Positions 22,701 to 33,415 of a stretch of DNA of 64,000 nucleotides are shown in pieces. The position numbers and the translations under genes were made by a program. The notes under the pieces were generated by a model, which was given only the letters and a program-made list of their open reading frames with translations, was not told the origin of the DNA and searched no databases. This stretch comes from Acarospora socialis (taxonomy: Eukaryota > Ascomycota > Lecanoromycetes > Acarosporales > Acarosporaceae): assembly GCA_025617375.2 (NCBI GenBank), contig JAMYGW020000005.1, positions 868,001 to 932,000 of the forward strand. The letters are read 5' to 3'. How positions within the stretch are numbered: position 1 is the first letter of the stretch; every line of letters begins with the position of its first letter.

Positions 22701-25592
22701 CTGCAGAAGCAAGAGAAACGCATTAAGAAACCGCCGATTGGATTTGGCCTTCACAGTATCTGTTTCCTGGTAAGAGGTCGTAAGGAAGTGGGTAATCAAG
22801 TCATAGGTCTTATCCAGAGGGTCGAAGGTAGCCGTTTTCCGCGTTGTTGACGCTACACCCCAGATGGCCTTTCGAGATCGTTCCATTGCTGCACTGTTCG
22901 ACGGCCAAATAAGGTCCTCCAAACATAAGGAAGCGTAATTGAACGCCAGGTCTTGGGATGGGTTGCGGTCCTTTAGGTCGGGTAGATTCGCCAGAGGTTC
23001 AAGTACAGCGATTATAACTCCTCCATCGCCGGCCTCACGCCTCACCACTCGTACCAAACTCTTACAAAGCTCTTCCCATCTGCTGAAAACTCCGACGTTA
23101 TCAAACCTTAGTCCTACCTCCAGGATTTTCACAACATCCCGATACTCGTGACCAACGGACCGCGGACTGTCACTGCTGTGATCCATCGGTGGAAGAGTAG
23201 TCAAGCAAGAACCCGCCAGCTCAGCTATAGCCGCCCAAATGAATGACGCGGCGGTGGAGTTCAGAGCAAATGAGGAATCTTGGGGAAAGACTTGCATCCA
23301 ATCTCGGAGCAACTCAAGCTGTTTTCCCCGGACTGTCCGAGAACGAATCGCTTTCTCCAACAGGTTCTTGACTAGGTCACGATAGAAGTCCGTGATTTCC
23401 ATTTCATGTTGCGGCCGAAGTAAAAATCCCAGCATATGCACAATCGGAGTTTTCTGAGATCCGTCGCTAGGCGCCGACTTGTGGGACGGAGTGACAGGTA
23501 CATGGTGGAAGTCCTTTGAACTCCTCAAAAGCAGCTTTTCGGAGAAAGGGAGCGGGCCGATACGCTGCATTGCTATTTCAAGCAGGGTGGTGATCGAGCT
23601 CACGAAAGTTTCGCTATCAGCAATAGGTGCCATGTCGGGACCTGAGGGTGCCTTCTGCCAAAGCCTTTGTAGCAAGTTGAGAATCTCAGCAACGGCTTCC
23701 ATGCAGTCTGCTGACACCTTCACCTCCTTGCTACCCGCGTCGCCAATGGCTTTCATAAAGCTGTGCCAAGCTTGCTTTACCGGAGCAGCTGGGTCCGGCG
23801 TGGCAGACCATCTAGCGGCGTCAAAGATCCGCTCCAATAGTGTCGTTATTGAAGTCACCCTAGATCGCACCCACTTAGGATCCACACGTGGGAGCTCCTC
23901 CGGCTTTACTGGACCTAGCTCGTTCGCCCTGTTTTCATTCCAAGGCCGAGGCTGAGCATCGCCAAGCAAGGCTGTAAGGATCTGGCATCCCATGTTGAGA
24001 TTGGCTGTGCTCGAGAGAAAGCTATGGGTGAAGACTTGGGACACATACTGTGTCCAGAATACGTCGAGTTGCTGGTGAGTCGCGGAAGGCTTCAGTGCGT
24101 AGTATAACAAATTGCAGTAGCTGGCAAGCACCACCTGTCTGACTTGTTTGCTATGCTTATCAGTAGCCTTGCGGTCTAGTTGGGAGACGAGCGGTTGCCT
24201 CAGCATTTTCGTCATTGCCTGTCCAGTGGACTTATCAGGGTTGATGGCGAATACTAGTCGGTTCCAAGCAACATTGGCCTGAAATTTGACCATCGTGTCG
24301 CTGGCGTTGAAGCATTTCTGGATGATGTGCAGCCACGCCTTCATGTGTTCCCAGTGTTCCAATTGATGTCGACGGGCGCGCAAGAACAGCACCGGTACAC
24401 TCCAGATTTGTGGTACATGCGCGCCGTCCTCCTTTGACAATGCCATGCTACTCAGTCGCTCACAGACGAGGTTTATGAACTTCTTGCCATCTTCAGTGCT
24501 CCGATTGAATATGTCCGTGACAGCGCGGGACACTGTGCTGATGGTTCCCAACGCAAGACCAGCATCGATGCCGAAGGCAATCGCGCGGACTCGAATTGGC
24601 TTGAAAGTGCTAAGCATGCCAGAGAATACATGGTCTACCCAATCCAATACTCGTGCGACCATGATCGATCGTACCTGTCCGAGCAATCGCTGATAAATGA
24701 TCAGCTTCTGTCCTAAGATCCCGTTTCCCTTGACACGATCCTGGACATGGTCCAGAGTTGTGATCAGCCGATTCGCCCTCTCAGTTGTCATGACCCTAAC
24801 CTTGAACTTTTGTGTTGCTAGTAGATGCATGTGGTGGGTCACAACTGCCTTAGGCATCTGCTGTTCTTCCAGGACATAAAGTGAACGATCCACGACGAAC
24901 GACTGGAAATCTTCGGAGAGGTAATCCGAGAGCTCGGGCGTCCAGATGAACATTGTAAGAAGTTTCAGTGTTTGAACCACCAATACCGTGTCTACTCCGG
25001 CATCGGAGATAGTTGCACACATGTCCCGCCGCATGAACTGCATCAGCAGTCCCATCTTGTCCGCTATCGCTTTCCGGTCCGGAACGCCTTCGTACGCCTT
25101 CAGTGTGCCTGATAAAACGAGATATGCATCGAGTCTCGAGCTTCGTGACTCTCCCGCCAACTGTTGAACCACTGACTCCAGCATTGCTGCAAAACTCTCG
25201 TAGCTATGTACGAGGACGCCTGCAGATAGGTTGGAAGTTATTGACCGAGCGAACGGTTTGAGTATTGATCTCGTGTAGGAAGTCCGACGTTCCCTGGATG
25301 GCGGCAACCGCTTGAAGTGGTTCTCGTCCGCTTTATCACCGCATATCAACGGCGCTTTGTGGTATTCGGTCCATGGAGAGAATCCCACGCGCTTCTGAAC
25401 CCTTCCCGCTGGTTGAGCGTCTTCCGCTGATGAGGAAGGAGACAGATCCGGGGTATCGATCCCAGAGACAGTCCCGGTGAATGAGGAGCTGTTTCCGGAA
25501 ATGCTCGAACGGTTTCGGTGGATGGATGATCCTATTGGAGGTGTGGGTGGACGGGTTGGTAAGGTAGTCAGTCCTCGAGCAACATCCAACAT
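19764..25592 (-). CDS. RIF1: RIF1, telomere and replication-timing regulator, 1905 aa
   Basis: RIF1 limits telomere elongation and recruits protein phosphatase 1 to restrain origin firing. Three exons (22575-25592, 22253-22513 and 19764-22202) close in phase with consensus donors. Residues about 120-1000 form the Rif1 N-terminal alpha-helical repeat domain (SFAAMLESVVQQLAGESRSS, FVVDRSLYVLEEQQMPKAVV). Before it lie two PP1-docking motifs in the yeast order: KRVGF at 67-71 (RVxF type) and SILK at 109-112. The third exon is a long Ser/Pro/Lys-rich disordered region with many SP/TP sites. It ends in a conserved helical tail (GILGGLKRILKDLQRAVLGS ... IDDVLFDIRKEVHEAG). The first intron's acceptor was chosen at 22514 because only that one keeps the frame. 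It is divergent from RIC8. Confidence 0.92.
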
Positions 25593-26337
25593 TGTCTTTC
25601 TTTATGAATCCAAACCAAACCAAAACCTAAGCATTACTACATAAACAGTGAATTGGAGTTTCGAGCACGGAGGTTTCTTCAGTTTGCAGACAATGTAGTG
25701 GTTCAAAGTATAGGTAGTTGTGAGCTCAACGCGCTATGGCAGACGCGACACCGCGTTAAGTGGCTAGCGTGCCACTTTATCGTGAGCTTTACCTAGCCCC
25801 AGAGTACCTAGTAAGGTACCTGCGTGACTCGGAACCAAAATGTTAGCCCATGCGCTCCGCCCGCACATCACACGAGAATAGTACATACATGACTCGGCTC
25901 AGCAGACACATAGCAGCTCTGAATGATAACACATATCTCGGATCTTACCTTAATGTGTCAACAGACAGTACGTCTCGGGTAGTTGTACCTGAAGTTTGAT
26001 GCGACTCTCCGCAAATACGAAAGGTAGTTACACATAAGGTACCTAACGAATAAAGTAAGTGGGGTGATGTAGCCCGAAATAGTCTAGCTCTTACGCCAGT
26101 CAGCAAGTCCCAGGCTAATTTGATCGTCTCCAAAGCTCGAGCTCAAGCGAGCCTTGCCAATAATATCGAGAAGTCAGAAGTGAGAGATCAGCGGTCTGAT
26201 ACATGAATCTGCCCCTCCACCTTAACCGCGCAACTCTTTTCTCAGGTGTAAAGGAACTTTTCAGCCATGCCAACGGACTTTCTGGCAACGACATTCACTT
26301 ACCAGATCAACATTGAAATTGCGTTACGGTGAAAACA
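25593..26337. promoter_or_regulatory. Divergent intergenic region RIF1/RIC8
   Basis: These 745 bp lie between two divergent start codons and contain both promoters. ggtacct-type short palindromes occur near 25815-25822 and 26037-26044. No recognised factor sites or genes were seen. Confidence 0.4.
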
Positions 26338-28134
26338 ATGCCGGCCATAGCGATGACCTCTGAGCTCAGCGGCACAGGTGCGTCTTCGATCATGATCTTG
26401 TAGGAACCTGTGCTTTGGCTGACACCTGTGTAACCTGACAGCCAAGCTCGACGATGTGACAAAGTTGATGCGGGCACTGAAGCTGGACCTGGAAGAGAAA
26501 AACCTTTTACCACCTGGTATGTCTCACTCGCTAGTGATGGAACAACTGTGAGCTTTTCTGACAAACTTGCACCGTGACCAGTTCGAAATGCCAAGCTTGA
26601 GCAAGTGAAAATCTACGCGCGCAAAGTCGAAGATGTCGGTCCTATTTTCAGCAAGGAAGTATGCTGTCAACCTCACCCAGGTGTGGTTTGGCTGTTAATG
26701 GGACTTCTTCAGGGCATCGAGACTTTGACTCGACACAGCTTCGATGGCAACTCACCTACAACGTCACGGGAAGCACTTCGAGGTCTAGCTAACGCCCTTC
26801 TGCTCAATGTGGAGAGCCGCCAGAATTTTGTGGACTTGGGCTATGCTTGGAAAGCGGCAGAGAAGTTGAAGGTATATTTGTGCCTTCGAGATCCAAATAG
26901 TCATAGCTAAATCGATGAATTAGAACGATAATAGAGATGACGAGTTTCTTGCTTCACGTATACTCTTTCTCATGACTTACGACACCAATCTTGACTTCAA
27001 TCCGTTGTTCGATGAGCACCAGTTAGGCGACAGTATCAATGCGGTGAGCTATATTGTCCACCTCTACAAGAGGGGAGGTCCGGGCAACTGACATCTTTCA
27101 GAACATAGCTCGACATTCCAAGACTTTCTCCAAAGGCGGCCGCAAATCGTCCAATCCCATGGACGAGTTGGCCTTGTCCGAGTCGCTGAAGCTCATATTC
27201 AACATCACCCAATTCTATCCTCACCGCGCAGAAGTCTTTACGAAGTCAATCACAAACATACTCAAGTTGCTGACACGAATCAAAATACCTCATCCATCTC
27301 TTCAACCTCCAGTCAACTACCTGATCAATTCTCTGATCAACCTCGATCTCGAAGGCAACAAGAGCCAACAATTCAGCACAAACCCTCTCTTTCCGAAGTT
27401 CGATCAGAACTGCAACGCCGACCACTTGATCAACATCCTCGACGCCGCCGTCTGCGCCTACGATGCAGAGAATCTTGAACAGCTCGCAACACCTCTCGTC
27501 ACCTTACTCCGCAAAATCTACAGTTTCGCCCCGGATGGCGTGAAGCGATACATGAGATGGCTCCTGCTACCCTCCGACGACGAACGCATCCGACCGCTCG
27601 GACGCTCAGAGACGCTCGCCTCCCGCCTGCTGAGGCTGAGCACTGCCACCGAGGCGCCAAATCTACGAGAGTCCATCTCCAATCTAATGTTCGAGCTCTC
27701 CGACCAGGACGCGACGAGCTTTGTGAAGAATGTCGGATACGGCTTCGCTTCGGGCTTCCTCATGGCGCACAAAATGCCCGTGGTGCCTCGAACTGCCGCC
27801 GAGGCTTGGAGCACCAAAGAGATAGACGGCAAACTCAGCTTAGAGTATCTGCGAGACATGAACCCCAATATCAACCCCATCACGGGTCAGAGACGTGACA
27901 TGGAACCCGTCGATACGGAGCCGGAGATGACGGAGGTGGAAAAGGAGAGGGAGGCGGAGAGATTGTTTGTTTTGTTCGAGAGGTAGGACGCTTACCTACC
28001 AATCCCCTTTCTATATCCGCAACGGATGCACTAACCGCCGATAAAAAAACAGACTCAAGGCGACGGGCGTCATCGACGTCAAGAACCCAGTAGAGCAAGC
28101 GATCGAGGAAGGGAGATTCGAGGAGCTTGATTGA
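26338..28134 (+). CDS. RIC8: RIC8 (synembryn), G-alpha chaperone/GEF, 477 aa
   Basis: Ric8 folds and activates heterotrimeric G-alpha subunits in filamentous fungi and animals; it is absent from budding yeast. Seven exons (26338-26377, 26442-26516, 26582-26658, 26713-26871, 26924-27043, 27102-27982, 28053-28134) close in phase. The armadillo-like repeat protein is recognisable from GIETLTRHSFDG, TSREALRGLANALLLNVESR, ILFLMTYDTNLDFNPLFDEH and SLKLIFNITQFYP. The C-terminal block MKHKMP-like region reads FASGFLMAHKMPVV, followed by NPNINPITGQRRD, a conserved family tail. The length matches family members. The ATG at 26338 was chosen because its exon joins in frame with two further short exons to the conserved RNAKLEQVKIYARKVEDVG. 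The DIDE-like acidic C-terminus is normal. Confidence 0.92.
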
Positions 28135-28856
28135 TCTCGTCTCTTCTCAGATAGTTCATCTAGCCCGGCGCAATGAAAATGCTAAAGGTAATTAGGATGT
28201 TGGACATGACATGAAGCGTAACGACGTCAACAGGCATGGATGGGCGTCTGGGAGTACCCATAATGCGCATAACGATAGTCCCCGCGCACACACTTTACAT
28301 AGAAATCTGAAAATTCAAAACATTCCTCAGATCAAACGTTTCTCCTTGTATGATCCACTGACCAGCGCACGTGTATAGCTATGTACCCTTTTTGCCTCAA
28401 ACAGCAGCGCATCACTTTGTCCTGAAACACCGTGAAGTTCTTATGAACCTTTCGGGTGTGAGTTCTCGTGCCAAGGAAATCGGCTTGGGTTTAGGCTTCC
28501 TCCGTATCAGGTATCAGTAAGTTGTACGTTCAGCTGCTACGAAGCGGAAAAGGGACTATCTGCGATTGCCCAATGGCTTAATGGTGTGCTTTGCTTCTGC
28601 CTCCCGTCGCCAGTCGTCCAGCCCCGCTGGGTATGATGTGTCATTAGACCATTCATGTGTGTGTTTTACTTCGTAAGTTCGTGGGGTGCCCCGTACTATC
28701 CCGGGTCAAGCGACTGTCTTGAATTCCGATGGGGTGCTGTGTCGGGCCTGGTGTCACAGCTTGTTTACTCTGAACTTGACAGGAAGGGGTGGAGGCTTGC
28801 GCCTAGCATCGAGGACTGGGTGGTTTGAACTGACGTTTGTTCTCAAGAGGTTCTGA
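28135..28856. other. Convergent intergenic, nothing recognised
   Basis: This is 3' flank of RIC8 and of the next minus-strand gene. No open frame of interest or repeat was seen. Confidence 0.4.
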
Positions 28857-30789
28857 TCACTGGGTCTTCTGCCGCTTCTGCCGAGTCCTCCTTGCTGATT
28901 CGCCATCCGCCGATTGCTCCCGCCGTCGTTTCCTATTTTTGTTCGATGCCTGCCTTAACGTCTGAATTCTGCTCTGTGTTGGTGTGGCTGATCCACTTCG
29001 CAGCATGTCGATTGATACATTTGTCTCTGATGGAGCTCGGCTCGGGGCCTCCATTGCCAGTCTACTCTGCTGTATGTGAGACGGCGTGTTATTCTGTACT
29101 GATTGGTCTTGACTCGTTGCGGGCATCAGTGCTTTACTCTCTAGCCCAGTTTGTGTCTGGCCATAACGATAGAAATCCTCATCTTCTCGATCCAGCATTC
29201 CCTTAGGATCAGTCTCCAGCTTTTCCATGAGGGCTTTAGCGGCATCTTGGAGTAGATGACTGAGCTCATTTGCTCCATAGCCGATCAGGATCTTTTCGAA
29301 GATCTTCAAGACTGTCTTTCGGTCAAGGTTGTCTTTCTGGAACCTGAAAAGCTCTTGATATTCAAATCTTAATGGATATTCCGGTATGATGAAGCCCTGA
29401 TCACGGCGGTCTTCAGGCTCTCGGGTTGCTCGATGGATGCGAATAGTGAGCCCTTCAGTACTGGCTACCACGGAAAAGAATCTCACTTTCTCGAAAAAGA
29501 TCATCTCGTGTTGCTGTCCAGCATCTCGGAAGAATTCGAACATGTTGTGTAGGGCCTGACTTGCATTATTCAAAACTTGACGCTTTCCTACAGTGTCATC
29601 AGCGGATTTCATTGCTTTCTTGGCCTCGATGGTGAAGAAATGAAACACTTTAGTGATCCCAATATCGCCCACATTCTCGAAGCAGGCGAGGAGTCTTGTC
29701 GCACTTGGCATGTTGTTCCACAAGTAATCAGGTATAAGAGCTCGTCTACGGAAACACACAGCAAGATCAGGCTTGGGTTGTGTCAAGAAACTTTTACGCT
29801 TCGCGTACGCTCGGGTCGGCATGGGATGACAACTCCAGGGCTCTTCGAAACTAAATTCGAGACAACGTTGGATGGTCGGGTTTCTCTCATAGATAAACCA
29901 ATGGCGCGCAATCAAGCTCATCATGAATGTTCGCTGAAAGAGGGCCTCGTTCGATCCTTGGTTACATTTGGCTTGATCTGAGATCCAGAGCTGTCCATGC
30001 GACTCTTGTTCTCCTTCAGTCTCCACAACGGTGTCTCCTGGTGCAAGACCCCTGATATGATCCGCATGTGGGTCAGGAGCCGGGCTTTCATCTAGGAAGA
30101 CATTTCGGAATAGAAGTCCTTCTAAAAAGTGTGCGTTCTCAGCGCTTATCCTCTTGAAGTCTTTTCCCATGTCCGGATTTGCAATGATTGCGTCAATGAT
30201 GGCTGCAGCTTCTTCATCCAGTGGTGGTAAATAACCCCACTTGCGGTAGAATGCTTGCTCTGGATCTGTATCCTGTGACACAAGAATTGTGCCCTCATCC
30301 GAATACTCTTGAGAAGCGCCGTCGTCAACACGCCGATATTCTTCCGCGAGCGAACTATCTATACTCTTTGCAACACTGTGGAGCTCACGGCGGCTTTGAA
30401 TCTCTGGCTGATCCTGAGGTTGTGCTGTTCCTCTGGCTCTCTGAGATCTACGAGCCTTGCGAAGAATCGACTCCGGGTCGTCGGTAATGGACACAGCGGA
30501 ACCAGCGGCAGCTCTTGACCTGAGACCAGACCTGGTCTCGTGAGGAGGAGCTGAGGCTGTCGCCGAGTCGTCTAGGGCCTAATTTGGACCAAGATGTATC
30601 AGAGGATAGATTTGAACCTGCCTTGGAGCATCATACCCAATCATGTTGCTGACGGGGGAAGTTTACCTTGGGCGGGATACGGGGACAGGTTCTTACCTTT
30701 TTCCCGGTTCCTCGAGTGACTCGATTGGTGCTCTTTCGAGTTGTTCGAGACCTTGACCTAAGTTCCTTTCCCTTTTTACCTCGAGGCAT
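28857..30789 (-). CDS. Basic protein with PD-(D/E)XK-like core, 604 aa
   Basis: Two exons, 30697-30789 and 28857-30578, close in phase. Exon 1 encodes a very basic head, MPRGKKGKELRSRSRTTRKS, and the protein ends in RRREQ...RRTRQKRQKTQ, so nuclear localisation is likely. The middle resembles the large fungal family annotated with a DUF7924-type domain. NEALFQRTFM (Glu about 242), QPKPDLAVCF (Asp about 302) and FFTIEAKKA (Glu about 349, Lys about 351) have the order and spacing of the PD-(D/E)XK nuclease core: E, D, then ExK. That nuclease fold is my inference from motif order, not a database hit. It is the last gene before the transposon block, its start lying about 370 bp from the block edge, and its base composition is normal. 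Confidence 0.75.
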
Positions 30790-31160
30790 TGAAAGCGTGA
30801 TCCAGTACCATTCATTCCAACCCTTGACCTTAACCAATTGATTCAATAAAGAAACGCGCAAGTCAAAAGCACCAAGACGGTATATGTAAACTCAGAAGCT
30901 CGAGCGGCTCGGGCACGCAGACGCAATTACATATAATACATTGAGAGAGGGGTAGATGAGCAATTGAACCCGAGCATAACGGCGCAAACTGGTCGTGCGA
31001 AACAGGACACATGATTTGTTGCAGATACGCTCGTGGGTGACAGAGGAGTTGGCACGACAGATTACCCTGTTGCCGGTATTTGTCTACCGCCACGATTGGC
31101 ACGCGCTGAGGCTGAACGACGGGACTGGCCAATTCATCGACCAATCGTACTAACGTCGTC

Positions 31161-31162
31161 TA
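31161..31162. repeat. TA target duplication, left
   Basis: This TA immediately precedes the left inverted repeat of the pogo-type transposon. The matching TA is at 51302-51303. Confidence 0.75.
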
Positions 31163-31763
31163 GGATTAAGCAAGAATGATGGATGAGTGAAAAGAGATAA
31201 ATTTGTTGTATATTGAATCCACACATAGATAGAAATAATAACATCAATTGAATCACCATGAAGAAGTCTATAAGAACTAATTCTGAAGAGATCATTTGTA
31301 AAGCTCTAGAAGATTTGAAGTCACATAAATTTAAAACAATTGCAGTCTTCATCTGTGTCCATGAGATTCCACTTTTTACTCTATATCACAGATATAAGAA
31401 TCACTCAGATCATGTGACTGCAGTCTTTTCTCATCAGCTATTGATCTCTGTTGAAGAAGAGATTATAATAAAGTGAATAAGATGTCAATGTCATCAGAAT
31501 TTATCATCTTTTTATGATGTCTTGCACAATATGATCATCATGCTTCTTAGAGCACAAAATTCTTTCTCAAAAACTTTATACATAGATCTTAATTGACTGA
31601 GACAGTTTCTTTCATGTCACTTAGCTCTAAAAATCATGCATACTTGAACAATTGTATGAAATCATCAACTAGAAATCTCTCATTCTATTATATGTCAGTG
31701 ATTTAAGAACTTTTCAGAGCTAAAAGAGAAGTATAATATCAAGAAAGATAACATGTGAAACAT

Positions 31764-32114
31764 TGTTACAGCCAAGTCAGAATGAACTTAGAACAGACTG
31801 ATGTGTATATGTGAAGAGCATATATTCAGAGAGTATTTAGACAGCAGTCACATGACACCTCAACATGCTCAACAATGAGCTTAACAAGCAAGCTCAACAG
31901 ATTGCATGAATGAGCTGTCTCAACAGACTTGACAGTGAGATCAATGAGTGAACTCACTATATAGTAGAATCATTTTTCTTATGAAAACAATTGTGTTCAA
32001 CTTAAATAACTATCTAAAAGTTAAAGATCAGAATCATTTCAGATCAATTATTATATCAACAAGCACAAACTCTTAGTTCTACATACTCAAGAAAGCTCAG
32101 ATTAAAACATTATA
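31764..32114 (+). repeat. Left LTR of Gypsy fossil 1
   Basis: This 351-bp repeat is the direct partner of 49788-50138, equal in length. The differences I saw are almost all transitions. Confidence 0.85.
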
Positions 32115-32507
32115 CTTTGAACACTCTTACAATATAATAAGTATGATGTCTGACACACAGAAGAACATCTCAATCTTATTTTTGAAACAAGCTCAGACAA
32201 ACTCATCTTTATTATTTACTTCAGATAGAATGATGACACAATCAGTGATGATGTCAGCTCAAGTAATACAACTATTTCTGAGCACACTTAAGATTCAGAT
32301 ATCAGATATTTTTGATGAAGAATGAGAAAAGCTACAAGTCTTTGTGATGAAGCTTGATCTGTACATTGAATTCAATTAATTAAAGTTTCAAATCAATCAA
32401 GAGAAAACATTGTTTGCAACAATCTATCTTGTGAATACAGTCTTCAATTGAGTTAATCTCAAGCTGCATGAGTTTCTAGAGAAAAAATACAAAGAATGCA
32501 ATGCAGA

Positions 32508-32824
32508 TGTTACGTCCCAACTGAGATTCCTCAGTTATAGGGCTAGGGTTTTGTGCTTCTTGATATAAAGATCCAAAGGTTCTAGGTAAACAGTAGCTTT
32601 GTATTGCGTAACTAGATGAGTTGAACATGATCAATTCCATAAGGGAATCGACCCTACTATATAGAAATAGACACACTGGCATGCCCAGCATTTCAGCATT
32701 CTGGTGTGCCCTTGACACATGTTCATGAGGAAACACCTGATGTTCTGTCATTTCATGCTCAGGACTATGTCTTCTTCAGATGTACCTTCTATTACACTAC
32801 TCTTCTTGGGGTATGATCATAACA
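32508..32824 (-). repeat. LTR of Gypsy fossil 2 (left copy)
   Basis: A 317-bp repeat beginning TGTTACG and ending ATAACA, paired with 38263-38579. It retains a few CpG sites, unlike most of the block. Confidence 0.85.
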
Positions 32825-32887
32825 CCATTTCTTCTCTTCAGGCACTAGTCCTCTAGAACCTATTTAAGTGAGAGTATATATTGGTAC

Positions 32888-33415
32888 TTGTTTGTCATCT
32901 TCTTGATGATGCACCTGAAATTCAAAAATTGTCTTTGCCTTGTCAATACCATCTTTCATAAAGGAAATCCTGCACTTGTTTCTTGTGATCATTGTCTTGA
33001 CATTGATCTCTCTTGTATCATGATGCCTTCTGATTCTTTGGTGTTGTCTGACTTCTTAAAGTCTGTGAAGTGTGCTGAGTGTGTGCATCAAGGTCATTTC
33101 TGTGTTGACCTCTTCCTTGACTTCTTAGAGTCTGTTTGTTTAAAGACTGAAAATGAGCTCTCTCTGACTCTCAATGAGCAACTTTCTGTGCTCTTAGCAA
33201 AAATTTCTAGATTACAGAAAATCTTGAAACAATCTGAAGCTCAGATTGACATGAAAGTGAAGTGTCTTGTCAAAGAGCTTGCAGATGATAATGATGGGAC
33301 AGAGAACAAAAATTCTCAATTTATGTTGCAGCTTATGAATGCAATGTCTCCATTCTTCTGGGCTAATCTTGATCTCTTTTCTCAAAATGTTGAAGTGTTC
33401 TCATGCAGTTCTTGA
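32888..33415 (+). other. Opposite-strand frame inside Gypsy fossil 2
   Basis: An open frame of about 175 codons on the strand opposite gag-pol, between the chromodomain region and the element's 3' LTR. It has a Cys cluster, CDHCLDIDLSC followed by CAECVHQGHFC, suggesting a zinc-binding unit. A heptad-like coiled coil follows (LNEQLSVLLAKISRLQKILK). The corresponding places in fossils 3 and 1 carry related Cys-rich or coiled-coil stretches, again antisense, so the frame belonged to the family. I recall antisense frames in some other fungal Gypsy elements, but I cannot confirm homology here. Confidence 0.6.
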
